Part shown: positions 1 through 12,400 of the stretch, piece by piece
Layout: the number at the start of each line of letters is the position of its first letter
How positions within the stretch are numbered: position 1 is the stretch's first letter
Assembly: GCF_016917755.1 (NCBI RefSeq)
Contig: NZ_CP070326.1
Coordinates: 9,548,001 to 9,612,000 of the forward strand
From: Streptomyces noursei
GTDB lineage: Bacteria > Actinomycetota > Actinomycetes > Streptomycetales > Streptomycetaceae
DNA length: 64,000 nt
Direction of reading: 5' to 3'
Notes under the pieces: generated by a model
What the model saw: the letters and a program-made list of their open reading frames with translations, nothing else
Database searches by the model: none
What the model was told of the DNA's origin: nothing
Program-made: the position numbers and the translations under genes

Positions 1-1514
1 GCCTGTTCCTGCTCGAGGGCGCCGTGGAGCAGGGTGGCGGTGAGGCGGATACCCGGGGTTGGCTTGTTGCGGGCCGTCGCCCGCACCTGTGGGAGATCGG
101 GGAACCGGCCGTTGGTGTTGGCCGGTACAGGCTTGGGGGGAAGGAGCTCCAGACGGTCGGCCATAGGCTCGGCCGCTTGCCAGACGATCGCGATGAAGGT
201 GATGGCAGCGGGGCTCTGCTTCCCGGGGACGGCTGCGGTGAGGAGGGCGCGTCCGGGGCGGTCACCGGCCCATACGGCGGGCGCAGTGGCGATGCCTCGA
301 CCGTCCGTGCTGACGGTTGTGCTGGTGGCGTGGTCCGCGAAGTGCGCCGCGCCAGTTTCGGTGACGCGATAGGTCACCTTGATGCCGGCGACGGGGTGTC
401 CGTGGGCGTCGAGGGCCCGCACCTGCGGCCGCCGCGCGAACGTCTCGCCTGTCATCCGCTCTCCCAGGCTTTCGTCTCCGATGCGTTCCAAGCGGATGAC
501 CATGCGGTGGTCCGCTCCGGTGTCCGGGCCCGGTGCAGGGGCAGGCTTCTTGGCAGGCTTGATGGTCGGGTGCGGCGGAACGGGCTTGCTGGGGCCGGGA
601 GTTATCGACCGTTCCGGTATGTGTTCCCTTCGGGCCTGGGGGCGACTGGTACCTTCCATCTCGGCCCTGCGGAGCGGTTTCCTGATCGCCGGAGCGCTGG
701 GCTCTGCCGGGTCGGGACGGTGAGGAACGGCGGGTGCGTCATCCGGTGTTGCGGTGACCTCGCGGCCTTGGTACGTGCGCATCCACTCCCGTACGGCGTT
801 CACATACTCACGGGAGTTGTTGTAGCTGAGGATCCCTTTGTCCAGGTCGGCTGAGCGGTTCAGGTCTCGGCCGCCGGCACAAAGGTAGTGGCCGGTGGCC
901 AGCGCCGCGTCGTAGATGTTGTTGGGGTCCTTGACGCCGTCACCGTTGCCGTCCGCTCCCTGGGTCGCCCAGGTAGAAGGGATGAACTGCATCGGGCCGA
1001 TGGCCCGGTCGAACTCGGCATCGCCGTCCCAACGACCGCCGTCCGTATCGCGGATCAGCGCGAACTGCTTCCCGTCCAGCCGCGGACCGCGGATCGGCTT
1101 CGCGGTCGAACCGTCGGTACGCAGACCATAGCCGGAGGCGTGGACCGACTCGACACGGCCGATGCCGGCGACCAGTTGCCAGGGCAGATGGCACGTCGGA
1201 CGGGCGCTGCTCAGCGTCTGCTCGGCCTTCTTATAAGCGTCCAGGGCAGTGGCGGGTATACCCGTACTCCCCTCGGTGCCGAACTCGGCCTCTGGCCCTT
1301 GCGCAGGGCTTTCTTGTCCCTTACGTGGACGGTTGGGCAGGTCGAGGTCGGGTACGCCACGGGGCTGGGCCTGTGGCGCGTTCGCATCGGGACCGGAATC
1401 GCGGGCATCGGCACTCGGCGGGCCGGCCACCGGAAGCGGGCTGATCGCAGAAGCGGTAGTCAGGCCAGCGGCCAGGGCACAGACGCACAGCCCCTGACGC
1501 ACCCGACGGGCCAT
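1..1514 (-). CDS. Secreted lytic transglycosylase, C-terminus off the left edge
   Basis: This is a peptidoglycan-cleaving enzyme acting outside the membrane, read leftwards. About 504 codons are visible without a stop before the window edge. The ATG at 1514 is followed by an arginine-containing signal peptide (MARRVRQGLCVCALAAG). A GTG at 1520 is an alternative start; neither has a strong ribosome binding site. After a proline-rich linker the catalytic domain (about residues 90-255) carries the likely catalytic Glu122 in GIGRVES, then GPMQFIPSTWATQG and YDAALATGHYLCAGG, typical of the MltB/SLT_2-like family. A second Pro/Lys-rich linker leads to Ig-like repeats: one contains GHPVAGIKVTYRV, and a similar one (KPTPGIRLTATL) begins just before the edge. 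The architecture suggests a wall-bound hydrolase with adhesin-like Ig modules. The family call is firm. The exact 3' extent cannot be seen. Confidence 0.85.
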   Translation of the reverse strand, partial: MARRVRQGLCVCALAAGLTTASAISPLPVAGPPSADARDSGPDANAPQAQPRGVPDLDLPNRPRKGQESPAQGPEAEFGTEGSTGIPATALDAYKKAEQTLSSARPTCHLPWQLVAGIGRVESVHASGYGLRTDGSTAKPIRGPRLDGKQFALIRDTDGGRWDGDAEFDRAIGPMQFIPSTWATQGADGNGDGVKDPNNIYDAALATGHYLCAGGRDLNRSADLDKGILSYNNSREYVNAVREWMRTYQGREVTATPDDAPAVPHRPDPAEPSAPAIRKPLRRAEMEGTSRPQARREHIPERSITPGPSKPVPPHPTIKPAKKPAPAPGPDTGADHRMVIRLERIGDESLGERMTGETFARRPQVRALDAHGHPVAGIKVTYRVTETGAAHFADHATSTTVSTDGRGIATAPAVWAGDRPGRALLTAAVPGKQSPAAITFIAIVWQAAEPMADRLELLPPKPVPANTNGRFPDLPQVRATARNKPTPGIRLTATLLHGALEQEQ

Positions 1515-2143
1515 CAACACGGAGAGGATGGATGACAGAGCGGACGGCGTTTTCACAGGTAAGCGGGTCCTCGACTCGGGGTGATGCAAGGAGAGTTGAG
1601 GGCCCCAGAGGCGGTAGCCGCGATGCTACTGCGAGTGGCCGACGCTCTGCGGGCCTCAAGCATCAACAGGACTTCCTTGACAACAGACATGCGGCGACAA
1701 CACGGTCGCAGAGAAATAGCCCAAAAGGGCGCTTCAAGAAGTTATCACGCTTAAAGCACTCTAGAGTCACTCACTCCCTTATCGCAGATTACATTCACCT
1801 TTCGAAATTCTCACAGGGCGCCCCCAAGGAACCTTTCACGCCTGAGCACGGGGATCACTTCTATTGGATCTGACTTGCGACTCCGCCTCCGAGGAGTGCG
1901 CCACTCGGCGGACGAGAAATTCCACAAAGGACAACAAAAATGCAGAGTGGGCGAAGGGCCGAAAGTCCGGTTTCCGGGTACGGGAAGACGGATCGGCGTA
2001 ACGTAACGCCTCATCTACCGTCCCCTTCCAACACGAAGGGCAGGAGGACTGGAGCGGAGGGCAGCTCAGCAATCGAGCGACCAACCCCGCCTAGCGCCAG
2101 GTCCACCTTTATTGTCGGCCAGGCGGGGCCCACCGACCTCGGA
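1515..2143. other. Intergenic stretch without a recognisable gene
   Basis: About 630 bases of lower GC content than the flanks. It should hold the promoter of the leftward transglycosylase gene, but I could not pick convincing -35/-10 boxes. The arms CCCCGCCT (2085-2092) and AGGCGGGG (2121-2128) could form a stem downstream of the leftward immunity genes and might act as their terminator (weak). A GCCCTTTTGGGC-type small palindrome lies near 1720. I looked for a ydaO/c-di-AMP riboswitch, which often precedes wall hydrolase genes in actinobacteria, and did not see its conserved blocks. Confidence 0.4.
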
Positions 2144-2758
2144 TCACATTCCCCTGTGCGGTCCATACCAGGTGATCGGAGTGTCATCAGCGCTCATGGG
2201 CAGACTCTCAAGCTTTACAGGCCCCGGAACGGGGGCTGAACTGTAGGGACCGGTCATGTTCTCGCCGATGAGGTAGCGATACAGCCACTCGGAGAACGAC
2301 ATGTCGTATTCGTAGAACTCGTCATCCAGTGCAACGAAGATCCGCCAATTCCGCCTGATCACTCCCTTACCCAGGAATACGGCCTCACCGCCATTCGTGC
2401 TCACCGCGTGAATCAGCCCATCAGGAGTCCCGAACCGAATTTCTGGTATGCCCAGAGAAGAACACGGATCAGGCTCTAGGTCGACGTCTTCCCATGACAC
2501 TTCGGACCACACCTGTGCGGTGCCGCGCATCTGTTCCGCGAGGTTCCACCTCTCCGTGGCCGGGTGCTCAAGACTGAGATGGCCGTTGAGCTCAACCGGT
2601 CCGTAGCTGTCGATGATGCGCTTGTAGTCGTTGGGTAGCGCGACGCCCAGCTCTTCCTCCAAAGCTGCCCACGCCTCGGGGTCGGCGTAGCACCACGCAG
2701 GTTCCCCCAGCATGGCGAACACCATCTCAAGGCATTGGTTTTCGTTCTGTGGCCGCAC
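2144..2758 (-). CDS. SUKH (SMI1/KNR4) family immunity-type protein, second copy
   Basis: A 204-residue cytoplasmic protein of the SUKH superfamily, which commonly neutralises contact-dependent and RHS toxins by binding them. The visible hallmark is the N-terminal block LGVALPNDYKRIIDSYGPVEL (about residues 37-57), the usual LPxDY...YG signature. An acidic middle part and the SFSEWLYRYL block follow. It starts 15 bases after the stop of another SUKH gene, so both probably share a transcript with the RHS toxin gene upstream. It is clearly diverged from its neighbour and may protect against a different or earlier toxin. The direct partner is not shown by the sequence. Confidence 0.8.
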   Translation of the reverse strand: MRPQNENQCLEMVFAMLGEPAWCYADPEAWAALEEELGVALPNDYKRIIDSYGPVELNGHLSLEHPATERWNLAEQMRGTAQVWSEVSWEDVDLEPDPCSSLGIPEIRFGTPDGLIHAVSTNGGEAVFLGKGVIRRNWRIFVALDDEFYEYDMSFSEWLYRYLIGENMTGPYSSAPVPGPVKLESLPMSADDTPITWYGPHRGM

Positions 2759-2773
2759 AGTCGCCAGGAACAG

Positions 2774-3394
2774 TCAGTCGAATTCCAAATCCATTCCAGC
2801 AAACGGATCCGGTTCACCGGTCCAAGGGTCGAGTCCGGCTTCGCGAAGACGGTCTTCCTCCCGCCAATGAAGGAAGTGCGGCGCGGAGTCACCCCACAAT
2901 GATGTGCTGCTCAGTGGGCATTCAGCGAAGTCCGCCCGGAAGATCTTCAGCAGGAACGCCACCATGCCGCAGCGGTAGATCTCCCATCCACCACCATGCC
3001 GGGCCCACACAGCCACCGGCCATTCCTCCGGCGAGTCTCCGACGGTTAGCCAGCACAGTGCGTCCGCTCCATCGGTCTCTCCCCACACGAGCATGTCCGT
3101 CAGGCGATGGCGGGCGCCCACTCCGGGCGACTGCCAGTCATGCATCTCGGGGGCCTGCAAAGCAGAATCCGGCAATCGACCCACGGTTCGGGATTTCGGC
3201 TCTGTTGGCAGAGAGCTGAAGACGAACAAGGCGTCGCTGATCGCACCCGCACCGTACGTGGTAACGAAATCTCGATAATCTTGCGGAAGTGAAATTCCCA
3301 GCACGGCCTGAGCGGCTACCCAGTCAACCACGTCGCCGGCGCCAGCGTGCGGTGGCATGATTTCCGTCAACCGCTGAAAAGAATTATCTGTCAT
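2774..3394 (-). CDS. SUKH (SMI1/KNR4) family immunity protein for the adjacent RHS nuclease
   Basis: A 206-residue SUKH-superfamily protein read from the ATG at 3394. The frame is open up to 3496, but that would overlap the RHS gene, and the SUKH fold begins right after the 3394 start. The signature block is LGISLPQDYRDFVTTYGAG. It starts 31 bases downstream of the RHS toxin stop codon, on the same strand, which is the standard place for the cognate immunity gene of a polymorphic toxin. The inferred role is to bind and block the C-terminal endonuclease of the RHS protein in the producing cell. The family is clear. The pairing is inferred from position. Confidence 0.82.
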   Translation of the reverse strand: MTDNSFQRLTEIMPPHAGAGDVVDWVAAQAVLGISLPQDYRDFVTTYGAGAISDALFVFSSLPTEPKSRTVGRLPDSALQAPEMHDWQSPGVGARHRLTDMLVWGETDGADALCWLTVGDSPEEWPVAVWARHGGGWEIYRCGMVAFLLKIFRADFAECPLSSTSLWGDSAPHFLHWREEDRLREAGLDPWTGEPDPFAGMDLEFD

Positions 3395-3425
3395 AGCGTT
3401 ACGATTCCGCCCATCTGCATCTTCG

Positions 3426-6400
3426 TCACGGGATTGCACCAACAGGAACTGGATTACCACCGAGAGAGATTCGCCCGATGTTTCGCCAGTCCCCAAATTT
3501 GTTGCTGAACATCTCGTTGGGTACGAACTTATTCAAATATATGCCCGGGGTGCCGTCCGGTTTAACTCCCCGAGCGACCATCTTGTATCCCGTGGGCACG
3601 GTTCGATTGCCAGCGTAATCCGGCGTGACTTGATAGTGCACGACCTGCCCTTCATTATTGATCGCCTTGTTGATCAAGTGCTCGTATGTGCTCATGCGTT
3701 CCGGATTGCCCGGATCGTCCGCGGCGACCCGGGTCGCGTTTGCCGAACGTGCGCACGTCGACAGGTTCCGCAGATCCTTCCCGTCACCACCGAGCTGAGC
3801 GGCAATCAGGTGGCAGGCGTTGACCCACGAACTAGGAGGTCGGTTCCCAAGGTATCCAGCCGTACTCCTGGCCCAGGTGTATCCGGGAGGGGCTATCTGC
3901 TTCGGCGCTGTGCTAGATCCGGGGTGGTCGGCGATGTACGCCGAGTCCAGGCACGCCTCTACACCGGTAGCACGGTTTCCATTGGCCGAGTCCAGGGGAC
4001 TGGGGTCGATCCAACCACTGCCGGCTCTGCGGCAGTCGCGTCGGTCACGGCTCGAATCGTCACCACCGGGGCCTGCACCCGGCGCCGGCTGGGGGCTGGG
4101 CAGCGCGTCCGGCGTGTACTGCTGATCGCCCAGCATGTCGACCATTTGGAGGGCGCCGAGGACGACGTTCCAGCCGTCGCCCGGCTTCCACTGACCACTG
4201 CCGGGGTCCCAATCCGGCTTCGGAGTAGGGCGGTTCGGGGCCGGCTTGGGGTGCTTGCCGCGGTTGGGGTTCTGCGGGATCGGCGGGCGCGGCGGGCGGA
4301 CGGGGCGGGCCTTGGTCCGCAGCATGGTGCGGCCACGTGTCCCGTAGTTGCTCCAGGAGCGCCAGCGACGAGATCCGGGGTACGTAGTGGCGTAACCGCC
4401 CCTGTAGCCGGGGGTCGACACGATGGATTCGTGGCCACGAGACCACTGGGTCCAGTAGTCGGCCTGTCCGGCCAGGGGGTTGGTGGAGGCGATGGTGTCC
4501 CAGGCCATGGTGGGGCGGTAGCTGCCGGTGACGCCGGGCGTGTGGTTTCGGGACCACTGGTCGGTGATCACGGCCACACCGCCGGTGACGACGCCTCCTA
4601 GGACTCCCCAGCCAATGGCGTCTCCCAGCGCGATGCCGCCGCCGATCACGAGCGGAATGAAGTGGCCTGTCGGGTCGGTGGAGTTGAGCGGATCGGCATC
4701 GCCGTACGTGTACCGGTTGCCCTTGACCGACGGTGTGGGGTCCAGCTGCCAGGTGTCGCGGGAGGCGAAGGCGCCGGTGCCGGGCTGGTACCAGCGGGCG
4801 GCCATGTTGATGTCGCCGCTGGTGGGGTCGGTCCAGCCGGACTGGTAGCCGAGTGAGGAGGCGGTGCCGGCCTTGGCGGTGACGGTGCCAAAGGGGTCGT
4901 AGGAGGCGGAGCCGGTGACCTTCGAACCGTCCGGGGTGAGGCCCGCAACCACGTCGGTGTGACGGTCGGTCAAGGCACGTTGAGCTTCGGTCTTGCCGTC
5001 GGATGTGGCCAGCAAGTTGCCGCCCGGGGTGCGGCTGTAGACGTGGGCGCCGTCACCGACCAGGTTGTTGGAACCGCCGTCGTAGGTGAAGGCAGTGTCT
5101 CCACGCCGGGTGACACGGTCCAGTGCGTCGTAGGCGTACTCGGTGTCGCCGTCGGTGATCCGGCGTTCGAAGGCGTCGTGGGTGAGGTGACGGGGTGTGC
5201 CCTTGCCGGAGTTGACGGAGCTGAGAGTGCCGCGGGGCGTGTAGCCGTAGGCGGTGTCTCCTTGTGTGAGCAGTTGGTTGCGTTCGTCGTACGTGGCTGT
5301 GCTTCCGCCCGCCGCGATGCGGTTGCCCGACGCGTCCCAGGTGTAGGAGGTGGTGGTGCCACTCGCGGTCCAGGAAGTCAGGCGGCCTGCCTTGTCGTAG
5401 CCGTAGGCGTTGGTGCCGGCGCCTGCGATGCCGCGAGTGGTCTTTGCCGTCAGACGGTCTTCGAGGTCGTAGCCGTAGCTCGTAGCAATGACCTCGCTCT
5501 TGCCATCGGGCGCAGTGATCTTGTCTTCGGTCAGTCGGCCCAGGACGTCGTAGCTGTTGCTGCGGCGTGCGCCGTCGGTCCAGTTGTCACCGGAGGAAGG
5601 CGTACGCGTGGCGAACTGCTCCTGGGTGATGCGCCCTGCGGCGTCGTAGGACACCTGGGATCGTGCACCGGTCAAGGCATCCTGGGTCAGGCTCAGCCGT
5701 CCTGCGCTGTCGTAGGTGAAGGCGGTCGTTCCGGAAGCGTCGATGCGGGAGATCATGTTGCCGTCGGCGTCGTAGGCGTAGGTGGACTTGCCGCCCTTGC
5801 CTTCCGCCGAGAGGAGTTGACCGCGGTCGTTGTAGTTGTAGGTGTTGCGGTCCTGCCCATCGCCGGTGCCCGCAGCGGTGAGGCGTCCGCCGAGGTCGTA
5901 TTCCAGGATGCGGTCGTTGGTGGTGGCTTCCGCTCCCTGACCGGTCTCCTTGATCAGTCGTCCGGAGAGGTCGAAGGCGCGGTGTCGCGCCACGCCGCCT
6001 GGCAGCAACTCGGTGATGTCCTGGCCTGCCGCGTCGTAGACCGTGGTCCAGGTGCGGTCGGTTGCCTTGGGGTGGGCCTTGGTGGCGGGCTCGATGGTGG
6101 ACTCGGGCAGCCCCACGGAGGTGAAGGTGTACGTGGTGGTGTTGCCGCGGCCGTCGGTCATGCGCGTGCGGTTGCCGGCCGCGTCGTAGCCGAAGCCGGT
6201 GTTGATCGATTTGTCGTCAGCGGTCTGTTCGGTCTGGCTGGTTATTCGGCCCAGCGCGTCATAGGCGAACTTGCTCGTGCTGCCGGACGCCGTGGTGACG
6301 GCGACACGGTTCCCGTCGGCGTCGTACTGGGCGCTAGTCAAACGCACCGGCTGGGTGCCGGTGCCGTAGTCGGTGGTGCCGGTGACGTTGCCCAGGCCGT

Positions 6401-9400
6401 CGTACTGTGTGGTGCTCCTGCGGCCGGTGGCGTCGGTGGTCTCACTCCGGCGCCCCAGTGCGTCATAGCCGAACTTCGTCGTGCCGCCCGCGGGATCGGT
6501 GATCTCCACCGGCTCTCCGGCCGTGTTGTAGGTGGCCTTGGTGGTGCGGCCCGCCGGGCTGGTGGATGCGGTCTGGTTCCCCGCGTCGTCCCAAGCAAGT
6601 CGGGTTGTCAGGTTGTGCTCGGGAGCGCTGCGTTCGACGACGGTCGAGGTCAGCTTGCGGCCGAGCCCGTCGTAGGTGGCCTCTACGCGTGCGCCGTTGG
6701 GGTCGGTGGCCGACAGCGGCAGGCCGGTGGGGGTCCAGGTGAACCAGTTTGCCTTTTCGGGTATCTGCGGCAGACCGCCGGTGGTCGACTTGAACCAGCT
6801 GCTCTTGTCGTTGAGTTGCGGCAGACCGGCGACCGCTTGCTGCATGGGGAGGGTTTTGCCGGTGAGGTGGCCGAACTGGTCGTAGGCGTACCCGATAACC
6901 CGCCCCAATGGGTCGGTTGTGGAGGTGATACGACCGACGCCGTCGTATGCCGTCCGCTGGACCGCGGTGATCTTCTGGCCGCCCGGCGGGGTGTAGTCGG
7001 GCAGCGTGACGGCCGTGGCACGACCGAGCCGGTCGACTTCGGTGCGGGTGACTGCGCCGTTCGGGTCGCGGGTCGCCGTGGCCTCGCCGAAGGCGTTGTA
7101 GCCGGTGAGCGTGGTCGGCTTGACGGCCTTGGCCGCCGCACCGCCCTGCTCGGCCTGTACCTGCGGGGAGATGCTCTCCACGGGGCGGCCCAGCTCGTCG
7201 TAGCGGACGCGGGTGGTGAACTCCTCGGCCTTGGCGCCCTCCTCCGAGCCGCGCGGGCTCACCGAGGACACCAGGAGACCACGCTGGTCATAGGCGTACC
7301 GGCTGGTGACCTGGCGTTTCCCGTCGTCGACGGTCTCGGTCGCCGGATTGCCCGCCGTGTCGTAGGTGACGCGCTTGGTTGCCAGCGGGGTCTTCTCCTC
7401 GACGAGTCGACCGCCCTGGTCGTAGCCGTAGGTGGTCCAGCGGTTGAGGCCCTTGGGGTCGAGCACGCTGCGGGTGGTACGGCCCACGGAGTCCACCTCG
7501 CGGGTGACCGTGGTCCGGCCGCCGCCAGTGATCTGTGCGGTGAGGTTGCCCGCGCCGTCGTAGTGGCTCTTCTCCAAGACGATGTCGTGCTTGTTGCCGT
7601 CGGCCTGCACTACGTCCTTGGCCGTGACGGCCGCGGGCAGGTCGTCGTCGTAGTAGGTGAACGCGGTGGTGGCACCCATCGCGTCAGTGGTCTCGGCCAG
7701 TCGGCCTGCCGGGTCGTAGGAGTTGGAGACCACGGTCAGGTCGCGCGGCTTGCCGGAGGGGTCACCCTGCCAGTCCTTGAGCACGGTGGCGGCGTGCTGA
7801 CCACGTGGCGTGTAGGTGTAGGCGAAGGTGGTGCCGACCGCGTCCTGCTGCTGGTCGATCCGCCCGAACGCGTCGTACGCGTAGGTGGTGTCGTTCCCCT
7901 CGGCGTCGGTGGTGCGTTCCAGGCGTCCGTGTGTGTCGTAGTGGTGGGTCGTGGTGCGGGTGGCCTCGCCGCCCGTGGTGTCCTCGGTGGACTCGGTCAG
8001 CAGCTTGCCATCCGGGTCGAACGTGCGGTTGACCCTTGCGGTGTGGGTGACGCCGGTGATCTCGTTCTTGACGCCGGTGCCCGTCTCCGACACCACGCGC
8101 GAGAGGTTGTCGTGTGCGTAGGTCGTGGTGACGCCCTTGGGGAAGGTGTCCGATATCTGGGTCTCGGAGAGCTTGCGGCCGAGCCCGTCGTAGGCGTACC
8201 GGGTGATCAGGCCGGACGGCGAGGTGGACTGGGCCAGATCACCGTTGGCGTAGTAGCCGAAGCGGGTGACCCCGCCGTCAGGGGCGGTCTGGCTGTCGAC
8301 CAGACCGGCAGGTATGGTGCCGCCGCCCTCGGCCGCTTCCTTGCCGGTGGTGTATGTGGTGGCCGAGGTCCGCCCGTCCGCGAACACGGTCTTGTCGGGC
8401 AGGCCGTGCCCGGTGTAACTGATTGCCGTCTTGTAGCGGTCGTCCTTGGCGGTGGAGGAACGGGCGTCCCGTACCGCCACCACCTTGTCGTTGCGCGGGT
8501 CCAGCGGGTCCTGATCGTTGACGTAGTAGTCGGTGAAGGAGGTCCAGCAGGAGTCGGCGTCTCGGCAGGTGGTCCTGGAGACGGTGTTTCCACGCACGTC
8601 GTGACCGGTGACCGTGGTGTGCCCGTTGGGGTCGGTCACGGTGTGCAGGAAGCCGCCGGTGTCGTACGCGTAGGTGGTGCGTCCGCCGTCGGTGTCTACG
8701 GCAGACACCGGGCGCTGGCCGCGCAGGGCGTCGTAGGAAACGCTGCTGGTGCGACCCTGCGGGTCGGTGACCGAGACGGTCGACGTCAGCGCGGAGAAGC
8801 CGGAGAGCTGCCGGCCCTGGTAGTGCCGGGCGACCTGGTCCTCGGTCAGCGTCTTGGGGTAGACCGCGATCTCGTCCAGTTCACCGGTGAAGTACTGGGT
8901 GCCGGCCTTGTCCTGGCCGTCCCAGCCCCTGTTGGAGTAGCCCGCCCCGAAGTAGGCGTAGTTCGTCGACTGCGGCTTGACCTCGCCGTCGAGCGAGCCC
9001 ACCTTGGTGCCGTCGAGGTACATCGACTGGCCGTTGCCCGAGCCGGCGAGGACGACGTGGTGCCACTGGCGGTCGGTGACCGCACCGGGCGAGATGATGC
9101 CGGTCGGCGACGCGGCGGTCCACAGGCGGCCGCGCAGTTTGCCCTGCGGGTCGATCAGCAGGCTGGGGTTCCACTTCGACGGGGTCTCGCCCAACTTCTT
9201 GTCCTGCAAGCCGAACAGCACTCCCGGCTTGTCCGTGCGGAACCACAGTTCCACCGAGATGTCCGGGGCCTTGACCAGCCGCTCGAAGGGAACCTCCACT
9301 GCACCGTTGCCCGAGAGACGGGTCCCGTAGTTGTCGGCGGTACCGAAGATGCCGAAGACGCCTTGCTGAGCGTTGATGTAGCGGCCGGTGCCATCGTGCA

Positions 9401-12400
9401 CCGCCGTGCGGCTGTGCGCCTTGTCCCCGTCCATCTCGTCCAGTCGCCAGTAGGCACTGGGCGTGTCCGCGGTGACGATCCCCTGGTATGCAGCACCGCT
9501 GCCGGATACCAGACCGTTGCGGGCCAGGTAGTGCCCGGTCACCTCCACCCGGGGTACGGCGTAGGAGTAGAAGGCGACCTCATCCACCTCACCGGTGAGG
9601 TAGCGGGTCTTGTTGCCCTCTATTCCGTCCCAGCCCGGACTGGAGAAACCGGCACCGATGTACGCGTACTTCGCTGTCTGCGGCTTCACGGCTCCGTTCT
9701 TGAAGCCGGCGGACTCACCGTCCAGGTAGAGCACCTGTCCGAAGTCCTGGACAGCCAGGAGCACATGGTGCCATTTACCGTCGGTCACCTTCTGTGGGGA
9801 GACGATCGGGTCGTTCTTTCCACCGCCCGATATCTGCGCCCGCAGCTTGCCGTCAGCGGCGACCAGCAGGCTGGGGTTCCACTGTGAGGGCGTTTGCCCT
9901 AGCTCCTTGTCCTGAAGGCCGAACAGGACGCCTGGCTGCTCCGCCCGGAACCACATCTCGATCGACATCGGGCCGCCCTTTTGGAAGGCGTCCGTGGGAA
10001 GTTCCACCGCGCTTCGGGTGCCGTCCAGGGTCAGAGCACCGTCGTCGCCGTCTGCGAAGGCTCCGGCTCCGCCCAGTTTGGCACCGTCGACGTAGGAGCC
10101 GTCGCCGCCATCGCCGATCTCATTGGTGGCACTGGCGCCACTGCGCTCGCCAAGCCTCCAGTAGCCGGCCGGTCCTGACTTGCGCACGGCAGCGGCGTAA
10201 GCCGTCGAGCCGGCGGAGTAGGCCGGAGCTGAGACCTTCCAGGTACCGCCGTTGCGGTCGGTGATCTCGGTCGCCCGCCCGGTGCCGCTGTCGTACGCGA
10301 CCTTGGCGTGGACTCGGCCCGACGGCAAGGTGACCTTGGTCATCTGGCCGACGGCCTTGCGGGCCGCGTAGTGCTCGGCCACTGCTGCCGCGTCCAGCGC
10401 GTGGTGGTAGATGGCGACCTCGTCCATGCTGCCCCTGAAGTGGTGCACGCCGTCGGACGTTCCCCAGCCCGGGCTGGAGAAGCCGGCACCCAGGTAGGCG
10501 TACGACATGTTCCGGTGGTCGATCGGACCCGTGCGCGAACCGACGAGCTCGCCGTCGAGGTAGAGCGACTGTGTGGTGCCCGCGCCGGTCAGTACCGCGT
10601 GATGCCAAGCGTCGTCCGTGACCGCGGACTTGCTGACGATCGTCTCGACCTTGCCGGTCCAGTACTGTCCGCGCAGCTTTCCGTCCCTGTCGATCGTCAA
10701 CGGCGGTACCCAGTCACCGGACTGCCCTTCGTCGAGCCGTCCGTCCTGGAAGCCGACCAGCACGCCGGGGCTGGTCGTCTTGAACCACAGCTCGGTGGTC
10801 AGGAAGGTGGAGGTCCGCAGGGTGTCCTCGGGCAACTCGACGTAGGAGTTGTCACCGTCGAACTCCGCACCCACGTCGCTGGTGGCAGCCAGCGCACCGC
10901 TTTTGCCGAGCCGCACGTCTCGGTAGAGGGCGTCGTTGAGCCCCGTACGTGAGGGTGCCGCACTCTTGGCAACCGAACCCTCGGTCTCACCAAGTCGCCA
11001 GTACGAGACGGGGTTACGGTCCAGGACGGCGCTGCGGTACAGCGAGCCGTCGGCGGTCTCGTACACCGTGCACTTGGTGCCGGAATCCGGTGCGCAGACC
11101 TTCTCCAGGCGGCCTCCGGAGTAGCTGTAGGTCCAGGTGAGACCGGGCTTTCCGCCACCGACCTCATTCGTGGTGACTGAGGCGACCCGGCCGTCCTTCC
11201 AGGTGAAGGCCAGAGCCCGCCCCGACAGCGCGTCCTTGGCCTGAGCCAGCCTGCCGTCGGCGTATGTCAGGTGCTGTTCCCGCCCGGCGCCGTCCGTGAT
11301 CTTCGTCAGACGTCCGGCGGAGTCGAAGGAGTACAGGGTGGCCGAGCTGTCCCGCAGTACCCAGCCGCCGTCCTTGGTCTGGGTGAGGCTTCCCTTGCCT
11401 CCGGCCGGACCGGCGTAGCTGCCGTCGGTGTTGCGGCCGAACCGCACCCGGCTGCCGTTGGCGAGCGTGACGACCACGTCACCGGTGTCCTCGCGCAGAG
11501 CCCGCATGTCCCAGCGGGTCGACCAGCCCGCGCCGAAGACGTTGTCGGTGCGTGGGTCGAGGGAGTTGTACGTGCGGGTCACCGCCAGCTCGGGCCCGAC
11601 GGTGGACACCGCGGCGTCGGTCGCGGCCGTCGAATAGTTACCGGCACGCGCGCCGAATTCACGGCCGGCGTCGCCGCCGAGGTAACCAGTCACAGCGGGC
11701 TGCGGCACCTGGGTGCTGAAGAACGCCGGATTGGGGCGAGTGGAGGTGTCCTTGCCGTCATAGACGTAGGCGTACCAGGCGTAGTTCTTGCCCCAGGACA
11801 GCCAGCCGCCGGGGACCGACCACTGCTGGGAGGCAGCACGCGGTCCCGTACGGCAGTTTTTGCGAGCGTCCTTGCCTTCGACCTCGCACACCTCGAAGGA
11901 GTACTGGAGCGAGCCGCTCGGATAGTGGTCGTGATCCTTGCCCGCGGCCCACAGCGTGGGCGTCAGCGAGGGCAGGATGCCCCCACTTCCCGGTGATTCG
12001 GCTGTGAGCTGCGGCGGGATGTTGGCGGCGGAGAACTTGATGGCGACACCCGGCACACCCCGATCGGTGAAGCGAATGGTGCCGACGTCCTCCATCGTCC
12101 ACACGAGCGTGTAGGTCCCGGGCGCCATCGGGGCGATCGCGGCGTCGAGTGTCACGCTCTCCCCCGGCTTGACGTCACGGGGCATCGCGGTCCAGCGGAC
12201 TTTGGCATCGTCGTTGAGGCGCTTGCCCTTGGCATCGAACAGGTCGTAGCGCAGCTTGTACTTGCTGGTCCTGCCCCAGGTGTCACGCCCCTGGTTGGTG
12301 ACCGTGACCTTCATCGCGCCTTCAGAGGTGGCGGTCACCGGCTTGGTGAAGGCGCCGGCCTTGTACGCGGCCCCGTATTTGTCCCACGTCACGTCGAGGC

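Noticed and set aside
1515..1860. ydaO/c-di-AMP riboswitch before the lytic transglycosylase
   Set aside because: Looked for because such riboswitches precede wall-hydrolase genes in actinobacteria. The conserved blocks were not found.
4959..9887. Plus-strand open frame of over 1600 codons opposite the RHS toxin gene
   Set aside because: It is antisense to the RHS repeats. Its Gly/Val-rich sequence merely mirrors the third-position G/C bias of the real gene, and it has no ribosome site or domain.
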